From Smittium mucronatum (Eukaryota > Kickxellomycota > Harpellomycetes > Harpellales > Legeriomycetaceae), in contig LSSL01004426.1 of the NCBI GenBank assembly GCA_001953115.1, forward strand, positions 1 through 11,709: a DNA stretch of 11,709 nt. The letters run 5' to 3'. Position 1 is the stretch's first letter. Each line of letters begins with the position of its first letter. Of the stretch, positions 8,934 to 11,709 are shown in pieces. The translations under genes were made by a program, and so were the position numbers. The notes below the pieces were generated by a model, which saw only the letters and a list, made by a program, of their open reading frames with translations, was not told where the DNA came from and searched no databases.

Positions 8934-10393
8934 CTTTATGAACTAATATTTCATAAAAAGAATTGAAATTTGTAAAGAAAATTTACTCCTTTAAGTAAAT
9001 TACAGTAAGTAATAGTAAAATTAGAACAATATTATAAATATCATATGATTTTTTAAACAATTTTACCCAAAATTAATTTGGATAAAATTTACTAGCACAC
9101 GCATAAATAATAAATTACTGTCCATAATTTTTTGTTGGATATTGTGGAAATCTAGTTATTATATTAATAAAAAAATGATTTTATGTTTTTATATATCATA
9201 TAGTATTTGGCATTTTTCTCTACACTATATCTAACATTCCTCGTTTTAAAACTCGAATTTTTTAAACTAATTATTTTTTTTAAATAGCTGATCTTTGTGA
9301 TTTTTTTTTCCAAAAAATTTAACGTGTAACAAGGATGAAAAATTTAAAACAAATAAATGAATTAACTAAAAATCTTTCCGGTTTCAATTAATAGATTTAA
9401 TATACACATTTAAGACTAAATATTACAAACACCAAATTTTATTCATAAATCACTCAAATTTACTATAAAATAAAATTTTTTACGAAATATCTTATATTTT
9501 TTAAAAATTTAACCAAAGATAACATAATTTTCCGTTTTTAAATTTTAAATCTTGTAAAAAAAAATTTAAAAATTATTAATATTAACAAAAAGATCTGTGT
9601 ATTAAAAATATGAAAATAAATGAATTTAGTTTAGAGTTTTTTTCTTAATACTATAAAATGAATTCGAATTTTCTGGGATTTTTTTATTATTAATATTTAA
9701 ATAATTAAGATTTTTTATGAAGGAAAATATTTTTTAGAGATCGGTGAAAATCTAACAAGAATAAATACATACATATTTTTTTAAAAAATAATTGTGAAAG
9801 TGTTATTATTATAATTTTTATGGAATATATATATAAATAGGGAGGTAGATAGGACTAAAAAATTGAGACAAGTTATTTTAAATTGATAGAATTTAAAAAT
9901 AAATTCATTATTTTACTGAGAATATACATATATATATATATAAATACTCATAGAAGTGAAATTACTGTTGTTTTTTTTAGAATTAAAGTAAAGTTTTAAC
10001 ATCTTCTGATAAAAAGAAATTATAAAAAATAAGGATAAATCTAGTAGTATCTAGTTTTTGTAACCTTTAGAAACAATAAAATATAAAAAAATTGGAGTAT
10101 ATATGGATTTTTAAATTTTATTATAGGAAAAAGTTCTAAAAAAGATAAATATATTAAATAAAAATGGGGATGTATTGGAGGAAAAAATCAAAAAAATCAA
10201 AATTTTTGTACTAAAAACTAAAATCTGTTTTCTTGGAATTCATTTAATCAATTTAATTTAAAATTTAAGGTAGACCTAAAAAAGGATGTCATAATTCTCA
10301 ATGGCTTTTGATTCCAATTGGATTCAACATTTGTGTAAATAAAGGCGGATAAAATGTTATGATTTTTTGTAGTAACATACATTAGAAAAATAA
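8934..10393. other. AT-rich stretch without a supportable gene
   Basis: No gene or RNA is supported. It holds an AT run (9928-9942) and an orphan GGAGGT (9841-9846) that resembles a Shine-Dalgarno core but has no start codon at normal spacing and no open frame after it. Towards 10,260 the G and C content begins to rise. Confidence 0.55.
9928..9942. repeat. AT dinucleotide microsatellite
   Basis: About seven AT units in a row, preceded by TAC and followed by AAAT. Simple low-complexity repeat. Confidence 0.85.
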
Positions 10394-11053
10394 TTTTTCA
10401 GCTTGGGTAGCCATATTAAGCGATTTAAATTCATGTTATTACATCATTTTTCTGAAATTTTAAAATCAAAAAATATTATATTGGAATCAAAAAATAAAAT
10501 TAAAAAAAGAATAGTGGAATTGGAACCTCAATCGTAGGAAGAAATACCAGAGCTTTAAATTCATGTAAGAGAGATAATTTCCTGGTTTCATATATCAAAA
10601 AACAAAAATAAAAAAGGTATATTAATGTCACCAAGGAAAATATACAAATTTAATAAGATAGAATTATATTTATTTTCCGTTTTTTTTTGGAGTATCAGGA
10701 AAAAATTATCTGAAAAACACAGAAATTTCTACGAAATGTTTCAGGTTTCTACCCCTCGAAAGATAATTTAGATTGGATGAATAAAACTTTTTAATAAAAT
10801 AATAGTGAAAACAAGTTATCATTAAATCTACAGATTAATGGATTTAATGTGATTATAAAGTTTCAAAAAGCACACTTGGATATATCCAAATGATTTTAAT
10901 TCCTCCTGGAAATATTTTTATTTCCCACTCACAGCTTTTTCAAAAAAAATATTTAATTTTTATGGTTTTATTTTTGAGAAGAATGTCGGGTTTGAAATTT
11001 ATAACGCTTATAAGTTGAAGAAAAGCGGTGACAACATTTTTCTAACAAAGAGC
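10394..11053 (+). pseudogene. Stop-poor stretch, possible decayed coding sequence
   Basis: I do not recognise a product. In the frame starting at 10394 there are seven stops in 220 codons (10535, 10556, 10769, 10778, 10823, 10850, 10856), against about 14 in the next frame and about 20 in the third, by hand count. The open runs are 47, 70 and 65 codons long with no frame change. The composition is richer in G and C than the rest of the window. However, the start-initiated parts are short (the longest from ATG 10625 is 48 codons), the third codon position is not AT-richest, and peptides from the other frames look equally plausible by eye. It may be a decayed gene or transposon, a region read with reassigned stops, or chance in a locally GC-richer patch. 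Confidence 0.2.
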
Positions 11054-11210
11054 TGAAAGCAAAATTAATATATATATTTGGCATCAATATATCCAACTGT
11101 GTTAGTTGCTATTTCATTTAATTATATATAATATCAATCAATTATTTGATAAACTTCAATAAATTTATTTAAAAAAAAAACACTATTAAGAAGACTCATG
11201 GATGAAAAGT

Positions 11211-11243
11211 AAAAGATAGAAGCCAAAAGATAGAAGAAGGAGG
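11211..11243 (+). repeat. 12-nt direct repeat plus orphan AAGGAGG
   Basis: AAAAGATAGAAG occurs at 11211-11222 and again at 11225-11236, separated by CC, inside a strongly purine-rich run (about 11187-11247). The second copy runs into AAGGAGG (11237-11243), identical to a strong bacterial Shine-Dalgarno core. No start codon with an open frame follows at usual spacing: the nearest, TTG at 11258, opens only 17 codons. It is therefore an orphan and most likely part of the purine tract rather than a working site. Confidence 0.5.
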
Positions 11244-11569
11244 AAAATACTAAAATTTTGTATTTTTTTTCTAATATTTCGCTTAATTTTACTTTGAAAT
11301 TCATAAAATGAAGTGTTCTGATCCACTTTTTGTTATAACATGAAATCAGCTATTCACTAGAATTTATTAATATTGTTTTTTTTATAAGCCCAAAATATAT
11401 ATGAAAAGCATGATGGATAATCTTAACTATAATAAAAGTATTTAAACTAATATTTTATTTATATTTAATTTCTTCTTAAAGTTAATCCCTGTTTAACGTA
11501 AACATAGGATTAGGTTTAAAATTAGTTGAGTCTTCCGTATCGACTGAAATTTGTATTATAAGAAAATGA

Positions 11570-11657
11570 CTGGCTTATTAAGTCCAAACCATCGCTCTCA
11601 TTTAGCATTGCAGAGGGCGACGAGGGTATCTCTAAGCTGTGCTTCACAGCCCATATC
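11570..11657. other. GC-rich island with two stem-loops, unidentified
   Basis: 43 of 88 bases are G or C (about 49%), against about 18% around it. Two good stems lie in it. CGCTCTC (11593-11599) pairs with GAGGGCG (11613-11619) across a 13-nt loop, with one G-T pair. GCTGTG (11636-11641), loop CTT, CACAGC (11645-11650) is a perfect 6-bp hairpin. A plus-strand frame ATG 11566 to TAA 11661 encodes 31 residues. On the minus strand an equally plausible short frame reads MGCEAQLRDTLVALCNAK before a TGA. It may be a structured RNA, an exon or gene relic, or the edge of a transposon. It fits no tRNA cloverleaf, and I could not match it to any RNA family. Confidence 0.45.
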
Positions 11658-11709
11658 ATAAAAAAAATTAGTCCATTTTATTTCACTTTATTTTATAGAA
11701 TTATATTTA

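Noticed and set aside
9841..9865. GGAGGT as a ribosome-binding site
   Set aside because: The nearest start (TTG at 9863) is too far away and opens only a few codons.
10424..10566. 13-nt direct repeat TTTAAATTCATGT (10424-10436 and 10554-10566)
   Set aside because: Many repeated AT-rich 13-mers are expected by chance in a window of this size and composition.
11570..11657. Fragment of SSU or LSU rRNA (minus strand AGATACCCTCGTCG resembles the SSU GATTAGATACCC region; plus strand CAGAGGGCGACGAGG resembles the LSU 5' end)
   Set aside because: Only short strings agree; the flanking universally conserved blocks are absent on both strands, and the two resemblances are on opposite strands and mutually exclusive.
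11566..11661. 31-codon plus-strand ORF as a gene
   Set aside because: Too short, no ribosome-binding site, and the opposite strand gives an equally plausible peptide. It is kept only as part of the GC island description.

Overview
The window is 11.7 kb of extremely AT-rich DNA (by eye about 80-82% A+T). I find no gene I can name, no tRNA, no convincing rRNA, no CRISPR array and no recognisable insertion sequence. The longest ATG/GTG/TTG-initiated frames are 60-71 codons. At this composition a stop falls about once per ten codons, so frames of that length are what non-coding or fully decayed DNA gives by chance. The organism cannot be fixed from the sequence. Two readings fit: (a) intergenic or repeat-decayed DNA of a very AT-rich eukaryote (protist, fungus or insect), or (b) a decayed, gene-empty stretch of a strongly reduced bacterial symbiont or organelle-like genome. 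Terminator-like stem-loops with U-tracts at 3757-3802 and 7784-7806 lean slightly to (b). The complete lack of genes leans to (a). 

Layout. 1-2160: AT-rich and featureless apart from two hairpins (1458-1487 and 1960-1994). 2164-2648: the only place where short frames have some protein-like character. These are a 68-codon frame on the minus strand and a 71-codon frame on the plus strand, divergent and 40 bp apart; a perfect 12-bp hairpin sits on the stop codon of the second. 2650-7560: AT-rich filler with a T16 tract, a GC-paired hairpin at 3122-3139, a strong terminator-like hairpin (3757-3802, minus strand), AT microsatellites, and two short tandem duplications (4791-4810, 5959-5978). 7561-7806: a compact repeat cluster with flanking direct repeats, a C6 tract, a three-copy 9-nt motif in mixed orientation and a terminator-like hairpin. 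8883-8933: two adjacent hairpins. 10394-11709: composition changes, with more G and C. One plus-strand frame is stop-poor from 10394 to 11053, and the window ends in an 88-nt island of about 49% GC (11570-11657) with two GC stems. 

No genes can be shown to work together. The parts most worth follow-up are the GC island at the right edge, the stop-poor stretch beside it, the repeat cluster at 7.6-7.8 kb and the hairpin at 3.76 kb.
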